From an uncultured Aquimarina sp. (GTDB lineage: Bacteria > Bacteroidota > Bacteroidia > Flavobacteriales > Flavobacteriaceae): a DNA stretch of 64,000 nt. The DNA is taken from contig NZ_CANLYD010000023.1 in NCBI RefSeq assembly GCF_947495315.1, positions 1 through 64,000 on the forward strand, in the 5' to 3' direction. The notes below the pieces were generated by a model that was not told where the DNA came from, made no database searches, and saw nothing but the letters and a program-made list of their open reading frames with translations. The position numbers were made by a program, and so were the translations under genes. Position 1 is the first letter of the stretch, and each line of letters starts with the position of its first letter. Shown here piece by piece: positions 27,121 through 35,250 of this stretch.

Positions 27121-27279
27121 ATGGGAGGAATGATTATTAAAAATTGTAAGAATTATAAAGAAGAGGGAGAAAAAATTACTTGGAATGCTCATAATGGAAA
27201 TATTGAATTAACAACAGGAAAACAAGTTGTTATGAAAGGAGAAAATGGAGGAGTGAAATTTATTAAGAAAGGACTTTAA
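27121..27279 (+). CDS. 52-residue protein resembling a VgrG beta-helix tip
   Basis: A small gene starting at ATG 27121, two bases after the vgrG stop, and ending TAA 27277-27279 directly before the ATG of the next gene. Its second half, NIELTTGKQVVMKGENGG followed by VKFIKKG, resembles the last residues of the other VgrG in this window (MKIACGATASFQGGGNVKIS). It is in a different frame from vgrG, so it is not readthrough. It may be an adaptor or a detached tip segment that stacks on the spike. Spacing at both ends fits translational coupling. Not tested; the resemblance is by eye. Confidence 0.6.
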   Translation: MGGMIIKNCKNYKEEGEKITWNAHNGNIELTTGKQVVMKGENGGVKFIKKGL

Positions 27280-28233
27280 ATGGCTAAAAGGTTGTCATTT
27301 TTGAATCAGGAAGATTTACCTAATTCTAAAAGCAGTAAAAACCAAGAAAGGTTAGTAACTGTTTCTCAAGGAAGGAACTCTTCCTTAAATCTATACCCCT
27401 CAAAAGAAGATATAAATATTCGTTATATCCCCTATAACATCAAAAACATTAATTTGAATTATGGGGTTAGGATTATTCAAGAACAGAATGATTTACAAAA
27501 TCAACAATTAGATTTTGAGGTAAATGTAAGTGTTATCGAAGATGAGGATATTTACGCCTTTAAAATAAGTAGAAGTCAAGTATACGTGAATAATAATTCA
27601 CCAAATACAACAATAGATGAGATAGCTAATCTTTGCGGGGGAGTTTTGTTTCCTGTATTAATTGATTTTTATGACTATACAATAAAAAACATACCAGAAA
27701 TAAAAGGTAGGTGGTTCGAATTAAAAAAGACTTTAAAAAAAAGGTTTCAAGGGGATTATATAACTAATTATATTTATTCAATGGAACAAACATTAAAAAA
27801 TGATTTAGCTATAAATCAAGCACTAAGACAAGATATGTTTTTATCTATTTGGAAACATACCCTAGAGACGAGAGCATATGACGAAATGTTAAGATCTAAG
27901 GTAATATTTAATTTCCCAATAATGCCTTATACAAATTCCATCCGTTATGAAGGGAATCAGGATGTTAAAAAACATTATACAACATACAATACAATAAAAA
28001 CAATATTAAAGGGAAAAATTGCTGAAAACAGAAGTGTAAATGATTTGAAAAATAAAAAAAGATTTTCTACTGAGGCTACTGTAGAAGGATCAAAACCTGA
28101 AGGGGATTGTGATGTAGAATATGATTTAGATAGGAAAACCGGAGTTCTTAAATTTTTTAAATCTAAAACGACGATAAAGTTGGAGAAAGATAGTAGGTTT
28201 ACTACTTTAATTATTAATGAATTGATAAATTAA
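27280..28233 (+). CDS. Adaptor-like protein downstream of VgrG, module 1
   Basis: A 317-residue protein of no family I recognise. It starts on the base after the previous stop (TAAATG). The N-terminal half is beta-rich, residues about 140-200 are helical with WFELKKTLKKRFQGDYITNY, and the C-terminus is a beta segment (DLDRKTGVLKFFKSK). The protein encoded at the same position of module 2 (46670-47464) shares the middle pattern (WNNIKKYVQHRYKGNQVEEL), so the two are probably homologues. Position between VgrG and the PAAR-like gene suggests a cargo adaptor or chaperone, as for Tap/DUF4123 proteins in other T6SS loci; that role is inferred. Confidence 0.72.
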   Translation: MAKRLSFLNQEDLPNSKSSKNQERLVTVSQGRNSSLNLYPSKEDINIRYIPYNIKNINLNYGVRIIQEQNDLQNQQLDFEVNVSVIEDEDIYAFKISRSQVYVNNNSPNTTIDEIANLCGGVLFPVLIDFYDYTIKNIPEIKGRWFELKKTLKKRFQGDYITNYIYSMEQTLKNDLAINQALRQDMFLSIWKHTLETRAYDEMLRSKVIFNFPIMPYTNSIRYEGNQDVKKHYTTYNTIKTILKGKIAENRSVNDLKNKKRFSTEATVEGSKPEGDCDVEYDLDRKTGVLKFFKSKTTIKLEKDSRFTTLIINELIN

Positions 28234-28237
28234 AAAA

Positions 28238-28726
28238 ATGAGTAATACAGGACATATTGTTTGTAATGGAGCACTTTGTCAGTGTAAAAATGGTTTTACT
28301 CCTGATAAATTAAAAGTGTTGAGTGCTCCGAATGAATATGTAAATGATCCCGATGGAGCAGAGAAACTGGTAGCATCTACTATGGATATAGGAATTCCAT
28401 TAGAGAAAGGTACTTTTGGGCAATGCAAGTTACAACCTAGTTCTAGCGGGTATCTACCTTGTGTGCCAAGCATTACTGCTTGGCAAGATTTTTATGACAA
28501 AGTAACACTAAGTAATAATGGTCAGGTATTAGTAGAACGTAGTAAAGGAATTTGTGCAATAGCAGGTAGTCCTTGTGTAGAATTTTTGATGCACGGTCAA
28601 CAACCCTCAGTATCAGCTGCAGAAGCAAATGAAGTAGATGAAACAGTACAAAGCCAGCTTAATCCTTTAGTTGACCCTAAAAGGATTGATAATAAAGATC
28701 CTTTCGAGAATATCCAATTAAGTTAA
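28238..28726 (+). CDS. PAAR-like DUF4280 protein, module 1
   Basis: A 162-residue spike-tip protein. The DUF4280 pattern is clear: GHIVCNGALCQCKNG at the N-terminus, then VASTMDIGIPLEKGTFGQC, LPCVPSITAWQDFYD, and SKGICAIAGSPCVEFLMHGQ. DUF4280 proteins are PAAR-like and sharpen the VgrG tip in Bacteroidota T6SS loci, usually acting with an adjacent effector. The C-terminus here has a short Asp/Asn-rich tail and no fused toxin. It is 4 bases after the adaptor and 11 bases before the 1043-residue cargo candidate. Confidence 0.85.
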   Translation: MSNTGHIVCNGALCQCKNGFTPDKLKVLSAPNEYVNDPDGAEKLVASTMDIGIPLEKGTFGQCKLQPSSSGYLPCVPSITAWQDFYDKVTLSNNGQVLVERSKGICAIAGSPCVEFLMHGQQPSVSAAEANEVDETVQSQLNPLVDPKRIDNKDPFENIQLS

Positions 28727-28737
28727 ATCCCATAATA

Positions 28738-31700
28738 ATGACCAGAGGTTTTGCCATTAGAGTAATAGAGGAAGATTTAAAAAATCCAGAAAAAGTAGTT
28801 AGCTGGGATGAGCATAATAGGCATTTAGTATTAAAAGATAGTGCCAAGGTTAAGCTAGAGTTATATCAAACCGAACCTATGTTTTCGTCTTCTGATCGCA
28901 GTGTGTTCGATGGTTTTTTTTGGGACTTATGGGATATAGAAAAAAGCACTTCTTTTAACTGGAGTAAGACAAAAAATGGTATAAAGCAACCAAGTACTGA
29001 TAGAGCAAGTAGTACTAGTGTTACACTATCGGTTAAAGAAGGGTTTAAATCAAAACAAGGATATTGGATAGAGGCATTTAAAAAAACAGCAAATTTTGAA
29101 ACAGGCTGTTCTACAACCGATGCTCTGAGTATGATCATAACTTTTGAACCACCTCCACCAACTGTTAAGGCAACTTGGTTAAACCCTGATGGCAGTGAAA
29201 TAACAGAAGAAAAGTACTTGGGTCAATGGGTTATGTTAAAACTAGAAACTACAGGACTCAACGAGGAACAGGTCAGAGTTTCTATTTGGGATGATCGGGG
29301 TGGAGACACCAGTCTGCTTTATTCTGACGGACATGAAAATTATTCTAATGAAAGAATTACAAATCATAATAGAAAGAAAGGCGAAGAAATAGAAAGATGG
29401 AAAGGTAAGTCGATACATGACAAATTGGTATTTCCTGAGAACTATGATGCTTTTCAAAAATATAATCAAACTATTGGAATTGACGGGACACTCACATTTT
29501 TAATATCTCTAAGCAAAACTTGGGAGAAATATAAAGTAATGTGGGGAGATTCTATAGAATTGAGAATTCTGGTTGATCATCCAAGACTAGAAAAATACGC
29601 AATATCAGACGTATGGTATGGCTTACGTCCAAACCGATATGACCCAAATTATATTTCTGAACCTTTGCAAGTTAGATTGCCAGAGCCTGATGAATTAGCA
29701 GAATCAAGGCCCGATTACGCGCCAAAGACTGTTGTTATTGAAGATAGTGTGCTGATGGAATCTAAAGGAATTGATCCCTGCCATTATAAATATATAGAAG
29801 TAAGCGAGTTTAATAAAGATAAGAAAGAGCGAACATATGTAGCTTTTGAAGAAAAACCACTTAATAAACCTGACTTTGAACCTTATGAAATAGTAACCGG
29901 AGGGAATGGACATAGGAGAAAAGTAATTATCGATTTGATAAATTCAAATGATAAAGAAGGAACAACACCCAAAGCTTGTATATCAGAAAATATACCTAAG
30001 ACAACATCTGGTGCTGAACATAAAAACAATATGCTCTCTTTTAATATTCCTAAGGAGTTTATTAAAAAAGTAACAGCTTCTGATAAAAAAAGTGAACTTG
30101 AAAGTTTTCTTGAAAGACAGCTAAAAAAAATGTCAACTGAATTAGGGTATACTGCCTCAGTTAATGATGTAAATTTCAAAAGAACGAATGAAGGGCAAGT
30201 TTTAGATACCAGAATAATAGAGGTGTTAGATCATACAGAGACGAAACTTGTTTTTTATGCTTTATATCCATACAATACAGATGCAATAAGATTATGGGGA
30301 ATACCAACACCACTTCCATTCATATTGAGATATTTATGGACAGGTAGTATACGACCACATCCTTATTCTATATCAGCACAAAGCTGTAGATATAATAGAG
30401 ATATTGTTGTAAACACATATCCTAATGTGAAATGGTCTGTATACCTGAATCTAAATCAGGCAGATAAATCAAAACAATTAGGTTGGGGTAATAGTATAAG
30501 GCAAACAAAAAAAGAAAAAAAAGATGCTCCTAAAGGATTTATAAAGAGTGGGGATGGTTCTTGGGATTTTGGATTAAAAGTAGCTTTTAACAGAAACAAA
30601 GAGTTTTCTGAATATTCTGACAAAACAGCTTTTTCTAAACAGGATGAATATGACTTATCTGCCCCTTTTAAGAATGTGATTGATCCTATTATGAATAACC
30701 TAAATGATATTGGAGGTTTTATAAAGGATACAGTACTTGGAAAGAAAAAAGATCCTGAGTCTGATCATGACCAGCCAGATTCCAAGCATCAGATGGCCTT
30801 AGAAAAGGCAAAAAAGGCTGCCAAGAAAAAAGAAAAAGAAGATCGAATAAAAATAAAAAATCAACCTGACGTACAAAAAGCATTAGATAAATTACAGGAT
30901 AACGAAAAAGAAATAAAACAGCTTAAAAATAAAACATATCCAAAAGATAAATATCCATCGCAAAAGGCTCTCGATAAGCAAAAAACGGAGGATAAAGAAA
31001 AACTATTAAAAAAGTACAGAAATAGGGATAACCTTCAACAAAACCTAAAGAAAAAAGGTAAGAAAGCGGGAATAGATATCAATCGTAACCTGGTTACTTT
31101 TAGAATTATCTACCCTAGCTTGTCCTTTTCTTTTGAATGGTTTTTAAAAGGAACCAAAACAACAAATGCCAATATTACTGCAAATATGGGGCATAAAGTA
31201 GGCACGGTACTAAAAGGAAAAATTAACGCAAGTCCTCTGATTGGATTAGAAATTAAACTAGATTTTCTTGCTCTGGCGCAAAGAGCCCATCCCGCAGTAT
31301 TAGCTCTAATTGCAGCAGCGGATATAGCTATGAGTATGATTGGAGATGGTAGTGCAATTACTTGTGATTTAACGGCAACAGGTACTTTTGGAGGATACCT
31401 TCAAGGAGAAATTAATACATTAACCAAAGAAAATAGCTTTAATCCAGATACGGCAAAATCTACTGGAGCAGAATTAGCTACTTTAAAGGGTAATCTAACC
31501 ATAAAGCTAGAAGCGAGCATCAAAGCAATGAAAACAGCTCGTGTTCTAAAACATCAGGTAATACTTACCGGAGCTGTTGGAGTAAGTGCTACTGCATCTG
31601 ATTCCGTCCACGCAAAAATTGCTGCGGATACTAAAGGCTTTTATATGGATATAAAGAATACCTTTGAAGGATTAGAACTAATAGGGTATGCTACAGCTCA

Positions 31701-31869
31701 GGCTGAAATTGTAAAGGAAAGAGATTTAGATGATGAAGATATAACTTTAGATCAACTAGAAAAAAATCCTAAAAAAAAGAAACTAGGAGGTAAAGCAGAA
31801 TTTAAGTACAGAGTAATTGACAAACAAAAAGCACAAGACGTTACTAAATTTTATTTTAATGATAATTAA
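28738..31869 (+). CDS. 1043-residue T6SS cargo/effector candidate, unknown fold
   Basis: I do not recognise this protein. It lies in the effector slot after the PAAR-like gene. Residues 1-130 form a DUF-like N-domain; about 140-215 look beta-sandwich (ATWLNPDGSEITEEKY, QWVMLKLETTGLNEEQVRVS); about 230-640 are mixed; about 655-790 is a lysine-rich, coiled-coil linker (KAKKAAKKKEKEDRIKIK); and about 800-1043 hold beta-like strands around a long hydrophobic stretch (LALAQRAHPAVLALIAAADIA) near 860-880. That last segment could insert into a membrane, but no colicin or VasX motif is seen. Three downstream genes with signal or membrane segments may encode immunity factors. Confidence 0.6.
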   Translation: MTRGFAIRVIEEDLKNPEKVVSWDEHNRHLVLKDSAKVKLELYQTEPMFSSSDRSVFDGFFWDLWDIEKSTSFNWSKTKNGIKQPSTDRASSTSVTLSVKEGFKSKQGYWIEAFKKTANFETGCSTTDALSMIITFEPPPPTVKATWLNPDGSEITEEKYLGQWVMLKLETTGLNEEQVRVSIWDDRGGDTSLLYSDGHENYSNERITNHNRKKGEEIERWKGKSIHDKLVFPENYDAFQKYNQTIGIDGTLTFLISLSKTWEKYKVMWGDSIELRILVDHPRLEKYAISDVWYGLRPNRYDPNYISEPLQVRLPEPDELAESRPDYAPKTVVIEDSVLMESKGIDPCHYKYIEVSEFNKDKKERTYVAFEEKPLNKPDFEPYEIVTGGNGHRRKVIIDLINSNDKEGTTPKACISENIPKTTSGAEHKNNMLSFNIPKEFIKKVTASDKKSELESFLERQLKKMSTELGYTASVNDVNFKRTNEGQVLDTRIIEVLDHTETKLVFYALYPYNTDAIRLWGIPTPLPFILRYLWTGSIRPHPYSISAQSCRYNRDIVVNTYPNVKWSVYLNLNQADKSKQLGWGNSIRQTKKEKKDAPKGFIKSGDGSWDFGLKVAFNRNKEFSEYSDKTAFSKQDEYDLSAPFKNVIDPIMNNLNDIGGFIKDTVLGKKKDPESDHDQPDSKHQMALEKAKKAAKKKEKEDRIKIKNQPDVQKALDKLQDNEKEIKQLKNKTYPKDKYPSQKALDKQKTEDKEKLLKKYRNRDNLQQNLKKKGKKAGIDINRNLVTFRIIYPSLSFSFEWFLKGTKTTNANITANMGHKVGTVLKGKINASPLIGLEIKLDFLALAQRAHPAVLALIAAADIAMSMIGDGSAITCDLTATGTFGGYLQGEINTLTKENSFNPDTAKSTGAELATLKGNLTIKLEASIKAMKTARVLKHQVILTGAVGVSATASDSVHAKIAADTKGFYMDIKNTFEGLELIGYATAQAEIVKERDLDDEDITLDQLEKNPKKKKLGGKAEFKYRVIDKQKAQDVTKFYFNDN

Positions 31870-31872
31870 ATT

Positions 31873-32847
31873 ATGAAAAAACTCATTATCTGCCTATTTG
31901 CTATTAGCATGAGCAGTTGTGGTCAAGAAAAACCTAACAAAATGACACAAGAAATTAGCCAAGTCTACAAAGAGGTAAAACATAAAAACGAAGCTATAAA
32001 TTATCAAGCGGATTTTTATAATAGTGATTGTAGTTTTGAATTATTGATTAATGATATGATGGTCTATAGCTACTATGATACGGGAGGTATAGGCACTAGT
32101 TTCCCTATTAATTATAAAATATTAAAACCGGGTTTACAAACCTATACCTTACGCTTGTATCCACAACGTAAACAGGACGGTACTTTTATGGATAGTTTGG
32201 TAAAAAAAACATCTTTTAAACTTGCAATATCGGGTGTCCGTTTTAAAGAAGGTGGTATTGATATCCTAGATGAAGGTTTTACTTTCAATACGCCTACTAA
32301 ACAAGGAACTAATGATGAAGGAGCAGAAGATGTTCCTGTTTTTGACGGACATGGTTTACCTTATGCCGAATATACAGGCACTTTTGAAGCAAAAGTGCCT
32401 TATACAATGACAGGTTGGTCAGAATCACAGGACTTAATCAAAGAAGATCAAGATGAATTATTAAAGGAAGTTATTACAACGTATAAAAAATATGGACAAG
32501 CTATCGCAGATAAAGATGAAGAAACTTTATTTTCTATGATCTATACCAAACAAAAAGAAATGGCACAAGCAATATATGCTGATAGTTTATCAGTACAAGA
32601 AGATTTGGATGTGTATAGAAAAGACTTCTCCTTAAATGAATACCAATCTAGATTATTAGAGAATTACAAACTTCAATTTTTTGGTAATGGTAAAGTAGTA
32701 GCTTTAATAAGAACCGACGATAAATATAAAGGAGAATATGCCTTGCATGCTAGTTACAGGAACAAAAATGGAAGAAAAAAATTATTAATTTATAATGTAA
32801 ACCTTCACCGCCCAAAAGAAGGAGGAGCATTAGAAATTATTAGATAA
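31873..32847 (+). CDS. Lipoprotein after the cargo gene (immunity candidate)
   Basis: A 324-residue lipoprotein: MKKLIICLFAISMSSC gives a lipobox ending at Cys16. The mature part has beta-rich segments (YSYYDTGGIGTSFPINY, LQTYTLRLYPQRKQDG) and a helical section with the repeated KEDQDELLKEVITTYKKYG pattern. It starts three bases after the cargo gene and its stop overlaps the next ATG by one base (TAATG). Periplasmic lipoproteins in this position often neutralise a T6SS effector, but I have no motif that proves it. Confidence 0.6.
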   Translation: MKKLIICLFAISMSSCGQEKPNKMTQEISQVYKEVKHKNEAINYQADFYNSDCSFELLINDMMVYSYYDTGGIGTSFPINYKILKPGLQTYTLRLYPQRKQDGTFMDSLVKKTSFKLAISGVRFKEGGIDILDEGFTFNTPTKQGTNDEGAEDVPVFDGHGLPYAEYTGTFEAKVPYTMTGWSESQDLIKEDQDELLKEVITTYKKYGQAIADKDEETLFSMIYTKQKEMAQAIYADSLSVQEDLDVYRKDFSLNEYQSRLLENYKLQFFGNGKVVALIRTDDKYKGEYALHASYRNKNGRKKLLIYNVNLHRPKEGGALEIIR

Positions 32848-33503
32848 TGAAATCAAACTTTAGATTATTTGTTCTTGTCTTTTTGTGCTGCTTAACAAAT
32901 AGTTATGCGCAACAAGATACTTCTCTATTGTTTTCGTGCTTTGATATCGATAAAAATATTAATGATTGGTTCTCTACAATAGAAAAAGAACTTACAGCGA
33001 ATAAAATAATAGATGAAAATGACATTTATCTAGATTTACACTTAATCTCATTATTTGATTCATACAATTCAGAATTTAATTTTTCTCAAAGACAAATAAT
33101 TGATCAAATATATACTGATAATGGTATTTCTATGAGTGTGTTTTCTAAAAATGATCAATGCTTTAAAAAGAAATCTCAAATAGTTAAAGAAAAAATTATC
33201 TTTAAAGAATTATTAAAAGCTGATGCAGTGTTTTTTAGGAAGATTGATTCTTTAAGAATAGATAAAGAAATTAAATTCACGACAGAAGAAGAAGAATCTC
33301 AGTTTTACAAATCAATAGCTAGAGAAATGTACTCGGATCAATACTTCAATGATCAGGATTTTAAAATTTTTCTATTAATGCAATTATATTATTACTTCAA
33401 TAAAGATGAATTTAAAAAGATTGAAGCTCAAAGAGAAAATTTGCATCAAATAGAAGACACAGAAGAAACTGTACCAATAATAGATGATGAAAGAAATAAT
33501 TAA
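32847..33503 (+). CDS. Exported protein, unknown (immunity candidate)
   Basis: A 218-residue protein with a signal peptide (MKSNFRLFVLVFLCCLTNSYAQQ) and a highly charged mature part made mostly of helices (STIEKELTANKIIDENDIYL, FKKIEAQRENLHQIEDTEE). It overlaps the preceding lipoprotein gene by one base and precedes a membrane-protein gene by six bases, so the three are one unit. No known family. It may be a periplasmic partner or immunity factor of the upstream cargo protein. Confidence 0.55.
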   Translation: MKSNFRLFVLVFLCCLTNSYAQQDTSLLFSCFDIDKNINDWFSTIEKELTANKIIDENDIYLDLHLISLFDSYNSEFNFSQRQIIDQIYTDNGISMSVFSKNDQCFKKKSQIVKEKIIFKELLKADAVFFRKIDSLRIDKEIKFTTEEEESQFYKSIAREMYSDQYFNDQDFKIFLLMQLYYYFNKDEFKKIEAQRENLHQIEDTEETVPIIDDERNN

Positions 33504-33509
33504 ATTATA

Positions 33510-34253
33510 ATGTTTTCAGTTTCTTTTTTTTTGTTGGTTATAATTTCTGCAGTACTTGCCCTAGGTTTAAGTTCAAAGATTTACAAGAAACATCGTGTCT
33601 TTTCTTCAAAATCAGGTAATTTTATTTATCTATTTGTTCTTTATTTTATTGCGATTGGGTTTTGTTACTTATTGTTTCCTAGATTTTTAGATGACCTATC
33701 GAATCAGCTCTCACTAGAAGTTCGTCAAGGAGAAATAATTGATGTTACCAGTGTTTGGGATGAATCTTTAGAAAACCATAAGCAAGTAGTAACCGCAAAA
33801 ACCATTATAGTTTCAGAGATTATTCAAGAAATTGATCAATCTCCATTTAGTACTTACAACATTGGTGATCCAATTAAATTAGTTTACAATGAAGAAAAAG
33901 ATAAATTGATTGAAGTTTCATTAAGTTCGAAAATAACAAGTAGCTTATTTGTGTTGTCCTGCGTACTTGTATTCATTATAATTATTAGTAGTATTTTATA
34001 TATACTTGGTTCTTTATCTGGTGAAAGGATATTAAAAAAGATAGAGTTGTTGGCACTTTATGTGATAGTTCCTTTTATTTTTTTAGGCATTATTACAATA
34101 TGCTCAACATACATTATAAAATTTATATTTCACACAGTTTCTTCTGAAAACGGAATAGTATACTTGGTACTAAGTATTTTCTTTTTGATCTTATTTTCTT
34201 GGGTAAGTTGGGCATATTATAAAGTTGTTATAAGAAAAACAGGTCGGAAATAA
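33510..34253 (+). CDS. DUF3592-like membrane protein
   Basis: A 247-residue membrane protein. Hydrophobic segments at about 1-18, 36-56, 143-168, 182-205 and 218-235 flank a soluble loop (about 70-138) with the DUF3592 pattern: VRQGEIIDVTSVWDESLEN, then QSPFSTYNIGDPIKLVYNEE. DUF3592 proteins are single-domain membrane proteins of unknown role, frequently encoded near polymorphic-toxin and T6SS loci. In this cluster it could be an inner-membrane immunity factor. Six bases separate it from the previous gene. Confidence 0.6.
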   Translation: MFSVSFFLLVIISAVLALGLSSKIYKKHRVFSSKSGNFIYLFVLYFIAIGFCYLLFPRFLDDLSNQLSLEVRQGEIIDVTSVWDESLENHKQVVTAKTIIVSEIIQEIDQSPFSTYNIGDPIKLVYNEEKDKLIEVSLSSKITSSLFVLSCVLVFIIIISSILYILGSLSGERILKKIELLALYVIVPFIFLGIITICSTYIIKFIFHTVSSENGIVYLVLSIFFLILFSWVSWAYYKVVIRKTGRK

Positions 34254-34300
34254 TCAAAATAGGCTAAAATTTAGAGATATCGATTTAGACTGAAAACTCA

Positions 34301-34534
34301 ATGGCAAAGAGACAAGATATTATGATAGAAACTGCTAGACGAAGAACTTCGTCTATCAGAATAGCCATTGAAAAAAATAGAGTATTAAAAAACACAGAAA
34401 AAAGTTGGTTGCAAAAACAGAAAAAAGCGTTTCAACGAAATCCAAGTAATTTTGATAAAGAAAAAGCAATACTACTCTATTCACTAATTCCATTATTGGG
34501 ATATGGCTGGAAAACATATGAAAATGAACGATGA
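34301..34534 (+). CDS. Short basic protein, doubtful
   Basis: A 77-residue frame, ATG at 34301, very basic (ARRRTSSIRIAIEKNRVLK) with a small hydrophobic patch (AILLYSLIPLLGYGW) near the C-terminus. It lies 47 bases after the DUF3592-like gene. No family is recognised and the base composition is like its neighbours. It may be a real small gene of the module or a chance frame. Confidence 0.35.
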   Translation: MAKRQDIMIETARRRTSSIRIAIEKNRVLKNTEKSWLQKQKKAFQRNPSNFDKEKAILLYSLIPLLGYGWKTYENER

Positions 34535-34895
34535 TGTCTATTTATAAATAAAAGTTACTCTAATTCTTTATTATTGCAATCAAAGAATGAACTACCCCCT
34601 AGGCTGAGTCATCGAGGTATCAAAACAATGTTAGTTGATAGCCAGAAAGGTTTCACTTTTCCTAGTCTTATCTGTTTTGTGATTTATATCAGCTTATAGT
34701 TGCCAACATTCAAAAACAAACAAGCCTGAAAATCTTTTGATTTTCGTGCTTTCTGTTTGTCGCGATGACAGGATTAACTTCGTTGATCCTGAAAAAGGAA
34801 GTGGTGCTCAAGAAAACCAATTAAGATTATCGCCTAATTTATCTTTTTTATTTCCAAACATAACTTCAAGCAAGCTTGATTATGTTTTGAAATAA
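34535..34895. other. Non-coding stretch with degenerate repeats left of tRNA-Pro
   Basis: No gene seen. It contains GAAAATC-TTTT-GATTTTC (34728-34745), a tRNA-Pro 3'-end-like stretch near 34757-34777 (GATGACAGGATT), and a stem-loop 34769-34791 (CAGGAT / ATCCTG). It ends at the tRNA-Pro terminator. Confidence 0.5.
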
Positions 34896-34925
34896 AAAAT
34901 CCAATTGTTTTTGCAATTGGATTTT
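34896..34925 (-). terminator. Terminator of tRNA-Pro
   Basis: AAAATCCAATTG (34896-34907) pairs with CAATTGGATTTT (34914-34925) around a 6-base loop, and on the minus strand a T-rich tract follows. It is 6 bases past the tRNA's 3' end. The stem core repeats the one in the terminator at 23258-23299. Confidence 0.8.
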
Positions 34926-34930
34926 CTTTG

Positions 34931-35005
34931 TCGGGATGACAGGATTTGAACCTGCGACCACACGGCCCCCAGCCGTGTACGCTAACCGGACTGCGCCACA
35001 TCCCG
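34931..35005 (-). tRNA. tRNA-Pro (anticodon GGG)
   Basis: On the minus strand this 75-base gene folds as a tRNA: acceptor CGGGATG / CATCCCG with discriminator A, D arm GCGC...GCGT, anticodon stem CACGG / CCGTG around loop CTGGGGG (anticodon GGG), and T arm GCAGG-TTCAAAT-CCTGT. CCA is not encoded. The anticodon reads CCC and CCU codons. A hairpin terminator lies immediately downstream. Confidence 0.93.
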
Positions 35006-35226
35006 AATATATTATTTTAAGCTCGATACTTTAATTTTCACTAATTACTCTTATAAAGAGAAAAAGTTCAGTGGGGCAGCCCGTCATGAGCGAAGACGAA
35101 GGGCCACATCCCGAATATATAATTTTAAGCTCGATACATTAATTTCTACTAATTACTTCTTATAAAAATAAAAAGTTCAGTGGCAGCCTGTCCTGAGCGA
35201 AGACGAAGGGCCACATCCGAATTTGT
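34995..35226. repeat. Tandem ~108-bp repeat containing the tRNA 5' end
   Basis: Direct repeat units begin at GCCACATCCCGAAT: copy 1 at 34995-35102 (including the first 11 bases of tRNA-Pro), copy 2 at 35103-35209, and a partial copy 3 from 35210 with one C missing. Units share the later segments TTTTAAGCTCGATAC, ACTAATTACT, AAAAGTTCAGTGG and GAGCGAAGACGAAGG with some substitutions and one- or two-base indels. The GAGCGAAGACGAAGG end resembles a widespread flavobacterial intergenic repeat motif. Units lie upstream of the tRNA on its strand. Confidence 0.8.
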
Positions 35227-35250
35227 AAAACAAATATAAAAATACTTTTA

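Noticed and set aside
34995..35226. CRISPR array
   Set aside because: Units are about 108 bp with no separate spacers, only two and a partial copy, and the unit includes a tRNA end.
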